Positions 1 to 6,907 of a DNA stretch of 9,414 bases are shown here, one piece after another. Under the pieces are notes generated by a model that did not search any database, was not told where the DNA came from, and saw only the letters and a program-made list of their open reading frames with translations. The DNA is from Chitinophagaceae bacterium (GTDB lineage: Bacteria; Bacteroidota; Bacteroidia; Chitinophagales; Chitinophagaceae). The position numbers and the translations under genes were made by a program. The DNA is taken from the NCBI GenBank assembly GCA_017989935.1, contig JAGNOY010000055.1, positions 1 to 9,414 of the forward strand, read 5' to 3'. Each line of letters begins with the position of its first letter. Within the stretch, counting starts at the first letter, position 1.

Positions 1-45
1 TTTTCCACTTTTGCCATGACGCAAAAGTTGAGCAAAAAGTCTAGG

Positions 46-200
46 CTGAAGATTCTTGGCATAAAAATAATTTCATCTACGCCACTTTTATCCAAACTCG
101 CACATGAAGATATTCGGCATGTAGCAACTTTCGTTAGTGCTCAAACAGTGGATAAAAGTTTGGCTTCGATTTCAATATTTTTAGCTGCCTCGAATCTTAG
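46..200. repeat. Long imperfect inverted repeat (dispersed-element candidate)
   Basis: The arms at about 46-94 and 149-200 are reverse complements over roughly 50 bases with a few mismatches and short gaps. The innermost 11 bp (ACTTTTATCCA at 84-94, TGGATAAAAGT at 149-159) pair perfectly, and an outer block pairs AAGATTC (49-55) with GAATCTT (194-200 region). The 54-base loop contains a further small hairpin (ACATG at 102-106, CATGT at 118-122). Just outside lies a separate perfect 8-bp hairpin (ACTTTTGC 7-14, GCAAAAGT 21-28). From memory, elements of this layout recur between genes in many Bacteroidota, but copy number cannot be tested here. A 67-codon open frame (16-219) runs through the palindrome and is judged to be a by-product. 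The element lies downstream of the minus-strand gene ending at 327 and could act in transcript ending or as a miniature mobile or REP-like element. Confidence 0.7.
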
Positions 201-326
201 TCCGTCTTTTCCAAGGTGATTTTTTTGCAATATATTGGTATGAGATAGGTGACATCTGAGTTTATTCGTTTTGTAAGGTAGCTTAACGGATAATCATTTG
301 TTGATAAGATAAACTACTAACCTTTT
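201..326. other. Intergenic stretch with no recognisable feature
   Basis: This AT-rich sequence lies between the inverted repeat and the stop codon of the 892-aa fibre gene. I see no convincing hairpin followed by a T-run on the minus strand, so the end of that transcript is not obvious. The inverted repeat beyond it may serve instead. No tRNA or open frame of note is visible. Confidence 0.4.
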
Positions 327-3005
327 CTATTTAGTTTCGAGGGAAGCTAGTCGTTTTAGTAAATCGGTGTTTAATTTTTCTTGCTTTTCTAATTTCGCAT
401 TCAATTCTTTAACCGCATTGATAAGTAAATAGGTCATGGAACTATTGTCTACATTTAAATATTCGGTATTGTCCTTCTGAAAACTACCCACCATATAGGG
501 TGCAATTTCTTTTAGTTCTTGTGCTATCACACCCACATAGGCTGGTTTTGTATCGCAGCCTGATTTTTCGTTGTAATGAAATTTTATTGGATTAATTTTT
601 AGCAAAGTTTGTAAACCTTCTTGGTAAGGAGAGATATCTTTTTTTAATCTTATGTCTGAGAATACTGCCCAAGAACCACCACCGGGCTTATCAGCAGTGC
701 CATTTACGGAGAGTTTTGCTGTTGGAGAAGCAGTGGCTATACCCACATTTCCATTACCTACAATGCGCATGAGTTCCAGGGAAGTGGTTGTAGAATTACC
801 GGCATAAAAGACATGACTATTTGTATTCAGTGCTACCTGATATCTTAAAATGCCAGCATTTATTCCAAACCCATAGACTTGATGATCGTTGTTTCCCATT
901 TGATATAACACAATTTTTCTTGATTCTAAAGTTTGAGCAAATTGTAAAGGTGCATTAGGTGAAGCCATCCCAATACCAATATTTCCGTTACCTTTTATTC
1001 TGAATAATTCTTGAGAAGTTGCATTTGATGAGCCACTATAGAAAACATGGTCAGCGCCTGATTCTGCTACTTGGTATCTTAGTAATCCATTATTCGTACC
1101 AAACCCATAATATTGATGGGCATTATTAGCAAGTTCAAATAACACAATTTTTCTTGACTCTAAAGTTTGAGCAAATTGTAAAATACCATTTGGGCTGGAC
1201 GTTCCTAAACCTAATTTTCCTGTTCCTGTAAGACGCATAAGTTCACTTGACGATGTTGAACTATTGGCCGAATAAAAAACATGGTTGCTAGTAGTCGATG
1301 GAATTTGATAACGAAGTATCGAAGTATTTACGCCTAGTCCATAAAATTCATGTTCATTGTTTGCCTGCTCGTACAGCACAATTTTTCTATTGGTTAAAGC
1401 AGTTGCAAATTGTAAGGGTGCATTAGGGATAGCAAAATTAATCCCTAAATGTCCAGCTGAATTTGTAGTAAGTAATCCATTGGTCACTGTAGAAGCTGTA
1501 TTAAAATAGGCTAAATGATTGATAGCGCCATTCACTGAAGCTCCTCCAGAATTTGTCCAACTTGCCAGACCATTTGCATCTGAAGTAAGAACCTTTCCAG
1601 CACCAGGATTTCCTCCAGTGATTTTAACTTGACCATTTACTTCCAATTTAGAAGATGGGGTAGATGTTCCAATTCCAATATTGCCATTACCTTGAATGCG
1701 CATTAATTCTGAGGAAGAGCTAGCATTTAATCCAGAATAAAACACATGATTTGAGCCATTTCCTGGAACTTGATAACGCAGAATGGTTGAGTTGATTCCA
1801 AAACCATAAAATTCATGATCATTGTCAGCTCCTTCATAAAGCACTACTTTTCTATTTCCAACAGAAGTAGCAAATTGTAATGGGGCATGAGACAGGTTAA
1901 TACCTATTCCAACATGCCCAAGTTCATTGATGGTCATTCTGTCTACATTATTTGTTCCTAAAGTAAGCGAAGCATTTTCTTTATTCATTAAGTTTACTAC
2001 ATTGCCTGTAGTCCTAATATCGAAGCCATCTGTAGCCAAATGACCTGTTGTATTGTTAGTAATTTTCAATGTATCTCCTGAAGTACTATTATTAAAATGT
2101 ATTTGCGCACTTGGTACAGCTGCACCCCCAATGCCAACATTTTCTGTGGTGAAGTCAGTATAAAATTTTAGCTTACTTGTTCCTGCCTTCAGCATGCTGA
2201 TACCTACACTTCCTCCATTAGAAATGAGAAAACCACCTCCATTATTTCCAAAGGCAAGTAAGTTGGCATAGGGAAACAATGAAGAAATTCCAACATAGCC
2301 TCCAGCGTAGGCGCTACCATATTTGGTAAAGGTGGCATAGTTACTAGCGATATTATTGTACATGGTAAATCTACCAAAAGCATTCCCATCTTGGTTTTGT
2401 AGTCGCATCAATTCAGCACTTCCTTGATTTTGATTGATGTGTAACTTTGCACCAGCTACAGGATTGGAAGTACCTAAACCAATACTCACACCATTATCGT
2501 ATAATAAGGAGGTGGAGTTGGTGATACCTGATCCATCTGTTTTTTCAATATAGTTGTTGCTTGCCCGTGTTTTTTTAGTATCAGGTTCTTTTACTTCACC
2601 TGCTTTATTTGCATACATGGCATAAGGCACAGAAAGTAATTGTGTTGTGGCAAGATGAGTGAAGTCTGATCCGCCTTTAGGATCAATTGCTATATGAATA
2701 TATTTGTTTCCTGTTTCCCATGATACCTTATCTAAGGTGCCAGAGATATGCTCTCCATCACCTATTTGAATGGTGTATAATCCAAATTCATTCGTTTCAA
2801 CTGATTGGATTTCTTCATATTCGGGTCGTGTACTATCTACAGTTGGCAGAATGAGAATTCTTAAAGATAGTTTTTGGTGGCTCAAAGATTTGCCATTGTT
2901 GTCTCTAGCGATTCCTTGATAATTGAATTTGCCAGGTGCTTGTGCATGCACTAAATTCATGGCATACATGGCAAATACTAAGAGAGAAATGATTGTTGTT
3001 TTCAT
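327..3005 (-). CDS. Secreted repeat fibre protein with C-terminal S74 chaperone domain (cassette A, 892 aa)
   Basis: This is probably an exported surface-fibre protein; databases usually call such proteins tail fibre domain-containing. Residues 1-22 form a Sec signal peptide ending in HAQA. Residues 24-137 are the common Bacteroidota N-terminal domain, with NYQGIARD near 28, SVETNEFGLY near 68 and LLSVPYAMYA at 123-132. Residues 150-372 form a head region rich in Gly and Asn. Residues 373-761 are five blocks of about 78 residues, most ending in a GNxGIGTxxP-like motif. The C-terminus is a peptidase S74 / endosialidase intramolecular chaperone: FSDIRLK places Ser783-Asp784, the expected self-cleavage bond, five residues before Lys788. 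VGVIAQEL follows at 824-831 and a coiled coil from about 862 to the end. In known S74 proteins this domain drives trimer assembly of a beta-helical fibre and then cuts itself off. Its ATG overlaps the stop of the preceding small T9SS gene (ATGA), implying translational coupling. No T9SS tail is present. A phage tail fibre is less likely, given the signal peptide and the absence of phage genes. Confidence 0.88.
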   Translation of the reverse strand: MKTTIISLLVFAMYAMNLVHAQAPGKFNYQGIARDNNGKSLSHQKLSLRILILPTVDSTRPEYEEIQSVETNEFGLYTIQIGDGEHISGTLDKVSWETGNKYIHIAIDPKGGSDFTHLATTQLLSVPYAMYANKAGEVKEPDTKKTRASNNYIEKTDGSGITNSTSLLYDNGVSIGLGTSNPVAGAKLHINQNQGSAELMRLQNQDGNAFGRFTMYNNIASNYATFTKYGSAYAGGYVGISSLFPYANLLAFGNNGGGFLISNGGSVGISMLKAGTSKLKFYTDFTTENVGIGGAAVPSAQIHFNNSTSGDTLKITNNTTGHLATDGFDIRTTGNVVNLMNKENASLTLGTNNVDRMTINELGHVGIGINLSHAPLQFATSVGNRKVVLYEGADNDHEFYGFGINSTILRYQVPGNGSNHVFYSGLNASSSSELMRIQGNGNIGIGTSTPSSKLEVNGQVKITGGNPGAGKVLTSDANGLASWTNSGGASVNGAINHLAYFNTASTVTNGLLTTNSAGHLGINFAIPNAPLQFATALTNRKIVLYEQANNEHEFYGLGVNTSILRYQIPSTTSNHVFYSANSSTSSSELMRLTGTGKLGLGTSSPNGILQFAQTLESRKIVLFELANNAHQYYGFGTNNGLLRYQVAESGADHVFYSGSSNATSQELFRIKGNGNIGIGMASPNAPLQFAQTLESRKIVLYQMGNNDHQVYGFGINAGILRYQVALNTNSHVFYAGNSTTTSLELMRIVGNGNVGIATASPTAKLSVNGTADKPGGGSWAVFSDIRLKKDISPYQEGLQTLLKINPIKFHYNEKSGCDTKPAYVGVIAQELKEIAPYMVGSFQKDNTEYLNVDNSSMTYLLINAVKELNAKLEKQEKLNTDLLKRLASLETK
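723..1889 (-). repeat. Intragenic array of about 234-bp modules in the 892-aa gene
   Basis: Four R blocks of exactly 78 codons lie at 1656-1889, 1191-1424, 957-1190 and 723-956. The last three are directly contiguous. A different linker block of 77 codons (1425-1655), containing KLEVNGQVKITGG and KVLTSDANGLASW, separates the first R block from the rest. R blocks share APLQF, RK(I/V)VLYE, a YGFG-like motif, LRYQ, HVFY, ELMRI (or LFRI) and an ending in GTxxP or a variant. The last two R blocks share a 42-bp stretch (1141-1182 and 907-948) with one mismatch, exactly 234 bp apart, which suggests recent duplication or gene conversion. Confidence 0.92.
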
Positions 3006-3508
3006 CGAGTGCTTTTTTTAAGAATGTGAAAAGTTTGAAATTGATCTTTTTGTAGAATATTAAGTTGGTAAGTTCCATCGGCAATGGCTTGAATATCTAT
3101 ACTGCATAATTGGGTGGACTTGTATAAGTATTTATTTTCCATAATGGTTTTTCCACTGAAGTCAATTAATTGATAGGTGAGCGATTCGAGTAACCCAGAA
3201 TCTGATTTTATATGTAAAATAGTTGATGCAGGATTTGGGTAAATTAAATAGCTGTATTTCTCTTGGATGGTTTTAGCTGGTTGTGAAAAATGTTCTTCGC
3301 CATGGTAAATACACGGTTGATTAAATCCTTGTGTAAAGATTAAGTTTTGAGTTCTTGAAGTTTCAATCTGGCACATTTCGCCAATCGTAAACTGATGTAA
3401 AATCCCTTGTATGTTATTTTCTATGGAGCATGAGTTTAGGCTTGTTTGAGCTTGAGTATAAAGCGTGATGGAAAGCAAGAACAAACAGATAATACATACT
3501 GTTTTCAT
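3002..3508 (-). CDS. Small secreted protein with T9SS type A sorting domain (cassette A, 168 aa)
   Basis: This exported protein is predicted to cross the outer membrane through the type IX secretion system. I place the start at the ATG at 3508 rather than the in-frame ATG at 3526. It begins a clean signal peptide (MKTVCIICLFLL...TQAQ), and its context ATACAAATGAAA matches the start of the 985-aa gene exactly. The mature N-terminal part carries the FTIGEM...FTQGFNQP core seen in many short Bacteroidota T9SS cargo proteins. The C-terminal 80 or so residues are a Por_secre_tail-type domain: YPNPAS, then LIDFSGK, then DGTYQLNI. In known cargo this tail directs T9SS export, and PorU often removes it while attaching the protein to the surface. 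The stop overlaps the ATG of the downstream 892-aa fibre gene, so the two are probably co-translated. Unlike its paralogue at 6908-7402, it has three cysteines in the mature N-terminal half. The role of the core domain is unknown. Confidence 0.87.
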   Translation of the reverse strand: MKTVCIICLFLLSITLYTQAQTSLNSCSIENNIQGILHQFTIGEMCQIETSRTQNLIFTQGFNQPCIYHGEEHFSQPAKTIQEKYSYLIYPNPASTILHIKSDSGLLESLTYQLIDFSGKTIMENKYLYKSTQLCSIDIQAIADGTYQLNILQKDQFQTFHILKKSTR

Positions 3509-3570
3509 TTGTATATGTTTAATCATTCAAATCAAAGTTGGTTGTTCTTTGTTCAATGAATTAGAAGAAT

Positions 3571-3595
3571 GTACAAGTGTTCATTATTCTTGTAC
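3571..3595. promoter_or_regulatory. Palindrome upstream of cassette A
   Basis: A perfect 7-bp inverted repeat (GTACAAG at 3571-3577, CTTGTAC at 3589-3595) with an 11-base spacer lies 63-87 bp upstream of the chosen start of the small T9SS gene. It could be an operator half-site pair or a leader hairpin. No U-run follows on either strand, so it is not a typical terminator. I could not identify a convincing Bacteroidota promoter (TTG ... TAnnTTTG) near it. Confidence 0.35.
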
Positions 3596-3712
3596 GAGTG
3601 TGATGAGTGGATGAATAAGTATAATTTGAAGAGGGCATTGATTTCACCCTAAAGACACACTTGACGAATGTTACATTAGATTTATTGAATTGGTCGGAAA
3701 TATGGATGTATT

Positions 3713-3830
3713 GCGGCAGCGATAGTAGCGAATACCCCGCATTCCGAGAGGCTTAAGAAATGATTCGGTTACTAGACACTTTATAGCCGATTCGGAAGCG
3801 GAGTAGTAGCGGATAGCGCGTGTGCCGCCC
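3713..3830. repeat. GC-rich structured intergenic element
   Basis: This 118-base stretch is visibly richer in G and C than its surroundings. It is bounded by GCGGCA (3713-3718) and TGCCGC (3823-3828), which are inverted. Inside are a near-perfect direct repeat (TAGTAGCGAATA 3723-3734, TAGTAGCGGATA 3804-3815) and an imperfect hairpin pairing 3739-3753 with 3785-3799 around TTCCGA/TCGGAA. From memory, sequences of the type GGCAGCGATAGTAGCG...TAGCGGATAGCGCG...GCCGCCC recur between genes in Bacteroidota. I therefore treat it as a dispersed REP-like or structured RNA element, which a genome search would confirm or deny. It sits just beyond the terminator of the 985-aa gene. Confidence 0.65.
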
Positions 3831-3856
3831 AAGAAGTAAACCAGTTTCTTTTACGC

Positions 3857-3885
3857 AAAAAAAAAGTGAAGCCCGAAGACTTCAC
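3857..3885 (-). terminator. Rho-independent terminator of the 985-aa gene, UUCG tetraloop
   Basis: Read on the minus strand, an 8-bp stem (GTGAAGTC paired with GGCTTCAC, including one G-U pair) closes a TTCG loop in a C(UUCG)G context. Nine T residues follow at once (3865-3857). It begins 36 bases after the stop codon of the 985-aa fibre gene. It should end the cassette B transcript before cassette A, implying that cassette A has its own promoter. Confidence 0.92.
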
Positions 3886-3920
3886 CTTGTAGATAGGGCA
3901 CTACTTCTATCTAACCTTAC

Positions 3921-6878
3921 CTATTTTTGCTCGAGAGCTTCTAATCTTTTCAACAAGGTTGCGTTAAGCGCTTCTTGTTTTTCAATCAATTTTTGTTGTG
4001 CTTCAGAAGTTGCACTTAATTCTTTCACTGCATTAATTAATAAAAACACATATGCTTGGTTGTTTACTTCGCGTAAATCTTTAAGTTGACCAAACTCTTG
4101 TTGACTCACCATGTAAGGGGCAATTTTTTCTAGTTCTTGTGCTACGACACCGATTTGTTCGCCATCAGCTTTAAACGGTGCATCTGCATTATACTTGAAT
4201 TTTACAGCATGAATTTTGTTGATCACATTTAGACCGTCTGTAAAATCGTTTGTAACAGTTTTTACTCTTGAATCGGAGAAAACTCCCCAAGCTCCGCTCG
4301 TATTATTCGCAGTCCCGTTTACAGACAATTTTGCAGTAGGCGCGTTGGTACCAATACCCACATTGCCATTTCCGACGATGCGCATCAGTTCACTTGAAGT
4401 AGTTGCAGAAGTTCCAGCATAAAATACATGGCTTTGCACATTGGATGCAACTTGATATCTTAATATGTTAGAGGCAATACCAAAGCCTAGCACTTGATGA
4501 TCATTATCTGCATTTTCGTACAATACAATTTTTCGGTTATTCGATACATTGTCAAACTGTAAAGGTGCATGAGGTAAGCTTGTACCAATGCCTATATTTC
4601 CATCTCCTTTAATACGGAATAATTCATCAGAGGTGGTTTGACTACTTCCGGAGAAAAATACATGGTCACCAGCAGTAGCACCCACTTGATATCTGATCAT
4701 GCCTGTGCTGATACCGAATCCGTAAAATTGATTATCGTTGTTTTGTAGTTCATACAGTACAATTTTTCTTGGAGAAATGTTTGAAGCAAATTGCAAGGGG
4801 GCATTCGGAGTGGAAGTACCAATACCCACATTACCACTACCTACAATGCGCATTAATTCAGTAGAAGCATTAATTGTAGATCCTGCGTAAAATACATGAC
4901 TATTACTAATTGCTCCAACTTGATAGCGCATAGTACCCGAGTTAATCCCTAATCCAAAAAATTGATGATCGTTATCAGCCACTTCATAAAGTACCATTTT
5001 TCTGCTAACTGCAGTATTCGCAAATTGTAATGGTGCATGAGGGTTTGGATTATTAATACCAATATTAGTACCATTGTCATACAAAATACCATCACCGAGC
5101 GTATTCGCAAATAAAAACCTTGGGATGCGTCCACTAGAACCAGAGCCTAATATTCCACTGCCTGAGGCAGGCGTGGTCCATGTGGCAAGACCATTCGCGT
5201 CAGATGTCAACACCTTTCCTGCACCTGGAGTTCCTCCTGTGATTTTAATTTGTCCACTTACTTCTAATTTAGTGCTTGGAGCCGAAGTGCCAATTCCTAC
5301 ATTGCCATTACTTTGAATTCTCATCAGTTCAACATTGGCTGTAGGAGATGTGCTGGCATAAAATACATGATTTGCGCCTGTGGTAGTTTGATATCTCATG
5401 AGGCCTGCTGTAACTCCCAAACCATAGAATTCATTGCCACCTGTAGCATCTTCATACAATACAAATTTCTTTGAAGATACTTGGTTGGACAATTGTAATG
5501 AAGCATGTGGTGTGTTGGTGCCAATACCAACATTGGTTCCATCATCATAAATGGTTCCTTGTCCTATTGTTGATGGCGAAAGATATTTTGGCAAAAAATT
5601 GGCCGTGCCTGTGTTTACACTTACAGATCCGCCAGCAGGAGTGATCCAGCTTGCTAAACCATTTGCATCGGAAGTCAATACTTTTCCTGCACCAGGTGTA
5701 CCACCCGTAATTTTTATTTGTCCAGCCACTTCTAATCTTGATGTAGGCGTTGAAGTGCCAATGCCCATATTTCCATTGACATCTATCACAGCGCGATCTA
5801 GATTTGTTGTCCCCAAAAATAGCGAACCTGCTTCTTTGTTCATGAGTGAAACATTATTCCCTGTTGTTCTAAGATCAAAACCATCTGTTGCTAAATGTCC
5901 TGTTGTTGCGTTGGTTATTTTTAAGGTATCGCCAGTAGCTGCGCTATTAAAGTGCACTTGAGCACTTGGAGTCGCTACACCGCCAATGCCTACATATTCA
6001 GTATTAAAATCAGCAAAGAATTTAAGTTTGCTGGTACCACCTTTCAACATACTGATACCAACATTGCCTCCATTAGAAATTAGAAATCCTCCACCATTAT
6101 TTCCAAAGGCTAATAAATTGGCATAAGGAAACAAGGTTGTGATGCCCGCGTAGCCACCAGCATAAGTGCTTCCATATTTTGTAAAGGTAGCGTAATTTCC
6201 TACTGTGTTATTGTACATGGTGAATCTTCCATAAGCATTGCCGTCTTCATTTTGTAAGCGCATCAATTCAAAATTTCCTAAAGTTTGGTTGATGTGAATT
6301 TTGGCACCAGCAACCGGGGCTGCTGTTCCTAGACCAATGCTTACGCCATTATCATAAAGTAAAGAAGTAGAATTTGTTACGCCTGAGCCATTGGTTTTTT
6401 CGATGTAATTATTTGTTGCACGCGTTTTAGTGCCTGCTGATTCTTTGGCTTCACCCGCACGATCGGCATACATGGCATAAGGCACAGAAAGCAATTGCGT
6501 TGTACCCATATCGATATAATTTGTACCGCCTGTTGGATCAATGGACACATGAATATATTTATTGCCTGTTTCCCATTTCACCGTTTTCATAGAACCTGTG
6601 ATGTTTTCACCGCCACCTATTTGTAAGGTATATAATCCAAAGTCATTCGTTTCTACAGATTGAATTTCTTCGTACTCGGGCGAAGTAGCATCTGCTGTAG
6701 GTAGAATAGAAATTTTTAAAGAAAGGTGTTGCTTGCTTAAGGGATTTCCCTTTTCATCTCGCGCAATGCCTTGATAATTCATCTTCTGAGGTACTTGCCC
6801 AAAGGAGGTATTGAAAACCATGAGGCTTAGCAATAGGATAAAACCTATGTGAGAAATTGTTGAATTGACTTGTTTCAT
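3921..6878 (-). CDS. Secreted repeat fibre protein with C-terminal S74 chaperone domain (cassette B, 985 aa)
   Basis: This is a full-length paralogue of the 892-aa protein and probably a trimeric surface fibre. Residues 1-28 form a signal peptide ending in SFGQ. Residues 30-143 are the NYQGIARD...LLSVPYAMYA domain, roughly 70 percent identical to the paralogue by eye. Residues 157-378 are the Gly/Asn-rich head region. Residues 379-847 are six blocks of about 78 residues in the order L-R-L-R-R-R. The S74 domain begins at FSDSRVK with Ser868-Asp869 as the expected self-cleavage bond and Lys873 at the conserved +5 position. IGVVAQEL follows at 909-916, then a C-terminal coiled coil from about 947. 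Compared with the 892-aa protein it has one extra L block, which accounts for most of the length difference. It starts 29 bp after the 164-aa T9SS gene, without a Shine-Dalgarno motif but in the ATACAAATGAAA context. A strong terminator follows the stop. It has no T9SS tail, so its route across the outer membrane is unclear. Confidence 0.88.
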   Translation of the reverse strand: MKQVNSTISHIGFILLLSLMVFNTSFGQVPQKMNYQGIARDEKGNPLSKQHLSLKISILPTADATSPEYEEIQSVETNDFGLYTLQIGGGENITGSMKTVKWETGNKYIHVSIDPTGGTNYIDMGTTQLLSVPYAMYADRAGEAKESAGTKTRATNNYIEKTNGSGVTNSTSLLYDNGVSIGLGTAAPVAGAKIHINQTLGNFELMRLQNEDGNAYGRFTMYNNTVGNYATFTKYGSTYAGGYAGITTLFPYANLLAFGNNGGGFLISNGGNVGISMLKGGTSKLKFFADFNTEYVGIGGVATPSAQVHFNSAATGDTLKITNATTGHLATDGFDLRTTGNNVSLMNKEAGSLFLGTTNLDRAVIDVNGNMGIGTSTPTSRLEVAGQIKITGGTPGAGKVLTSDANGLASWITPAGGSVSVNTGTANFLPKYLSPSTIGQGTIYDDGTNVGIGTNTPHASLQLSNQVSSKKFVLYEDATGGNEFYGLGVTAGLMRYQTTTGANHVFYASTSPTANVELMRIQSNGNVGIGTSAPSTKLEVSGQIKITGGTPGAGKVLTSDANGLATWTTPASGSGILGSGSSGRIPRFLFANTLGDGILYDNGTNIGINNPNPHAPLQFANTAVSRKMVLYEVADNDHQFFGLGINSGTMRYQVGAISNSHVFYAGSTINASTELMRIVGSGNVGIGTSTPNAPLQFASNISPRKIVLYELQNNDNQFYGFGISTGMIRYQVGATAGDHVFFSGSSQTTSDELFRIKGDGNIGIGTSLPHAPLQFDNVSNNRKIVLYENADNDHQVLGFGIASNILRYQVASNVQSHVFYAGTSATTSSELMRIVGNGNVGIGTNAPTAKLSVNGTANNTSGAWGVFSDSRVKTVTNDFTDGLNVINKIHAVKFKYNADAPFKADGEQIGVVAQELEKIAPYMVSQQEFGQLKDLREVNNQAYVFLLINAVKELSATSEAQQKLIEKQEALNATLLKRLEALEQK
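4338..5744 (-). repeat. Intragenic array of about 234-bp modules in the 985-aa gene
   Basis: R blocks lie at 5277-5507 (77 codons), 4806-5039, 4572-4805 and 4338-4571 (78 codons each). L (linker) blocks of 79 codons lie at 5508-5744 and 5040-5276. The blocks tile without gaps. Both L blocks contain LEV.GQIKITGGTPGAG and KVLTSDANGLA, then a divergent stretch ending in DDGTNVGIG or DNGTNIGIN. R blocks follow the same pattern as in the 892-aa gene. The similar size of the two unrelated-looking block types suggests a fixed structural unit, perhaps a set number of beta-helix turns. Confidence 0.92.
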
Positions 6879-6907
6879 TTGTATTGTTTTAAGTGAACAG
6901 ATATTGA

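Noticed and set aside
16..219. 67-codon plus-strand open frame that could be a small gene
   Set aside because: It lies almost wholly within a long palindrome, has no recognisable domain or signal peptide, and its sequence is explained by the inverted repeat.
723..1889. CRISPR-like regular repetition
   Set aside because: The period is 234 bp, in frame and protein coding, with divergent repeats. No short identical repeats with unique spacers exist.
2204..2389. 61-codon minus-strand frame, with a similar one at 4949-5134
   Set aside because: Both lie in another frame inside the large fibre genes, which have clear domain content, and show no domain of their own.
5551..5961. 136-codon plus-strand frame, with similar ones at 3820-4089, 4216-4422 and 5074-5316
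   Set aside because: They are antisense to the repeat fibre gene. Their proline/valine-rich translations echo each other because they mirror the repeated modules on the opposite strand.
327..6878. Prophage remnant, suggested by tail-fibre-like repeats and S74 domains
   Set aside because: Both large proteins have Sec signal peptides and a Bacteroidota surface N-terminal domain. They are coupled to T9SS-tailed genes, and no phage structural, lysis or integration genes are present.
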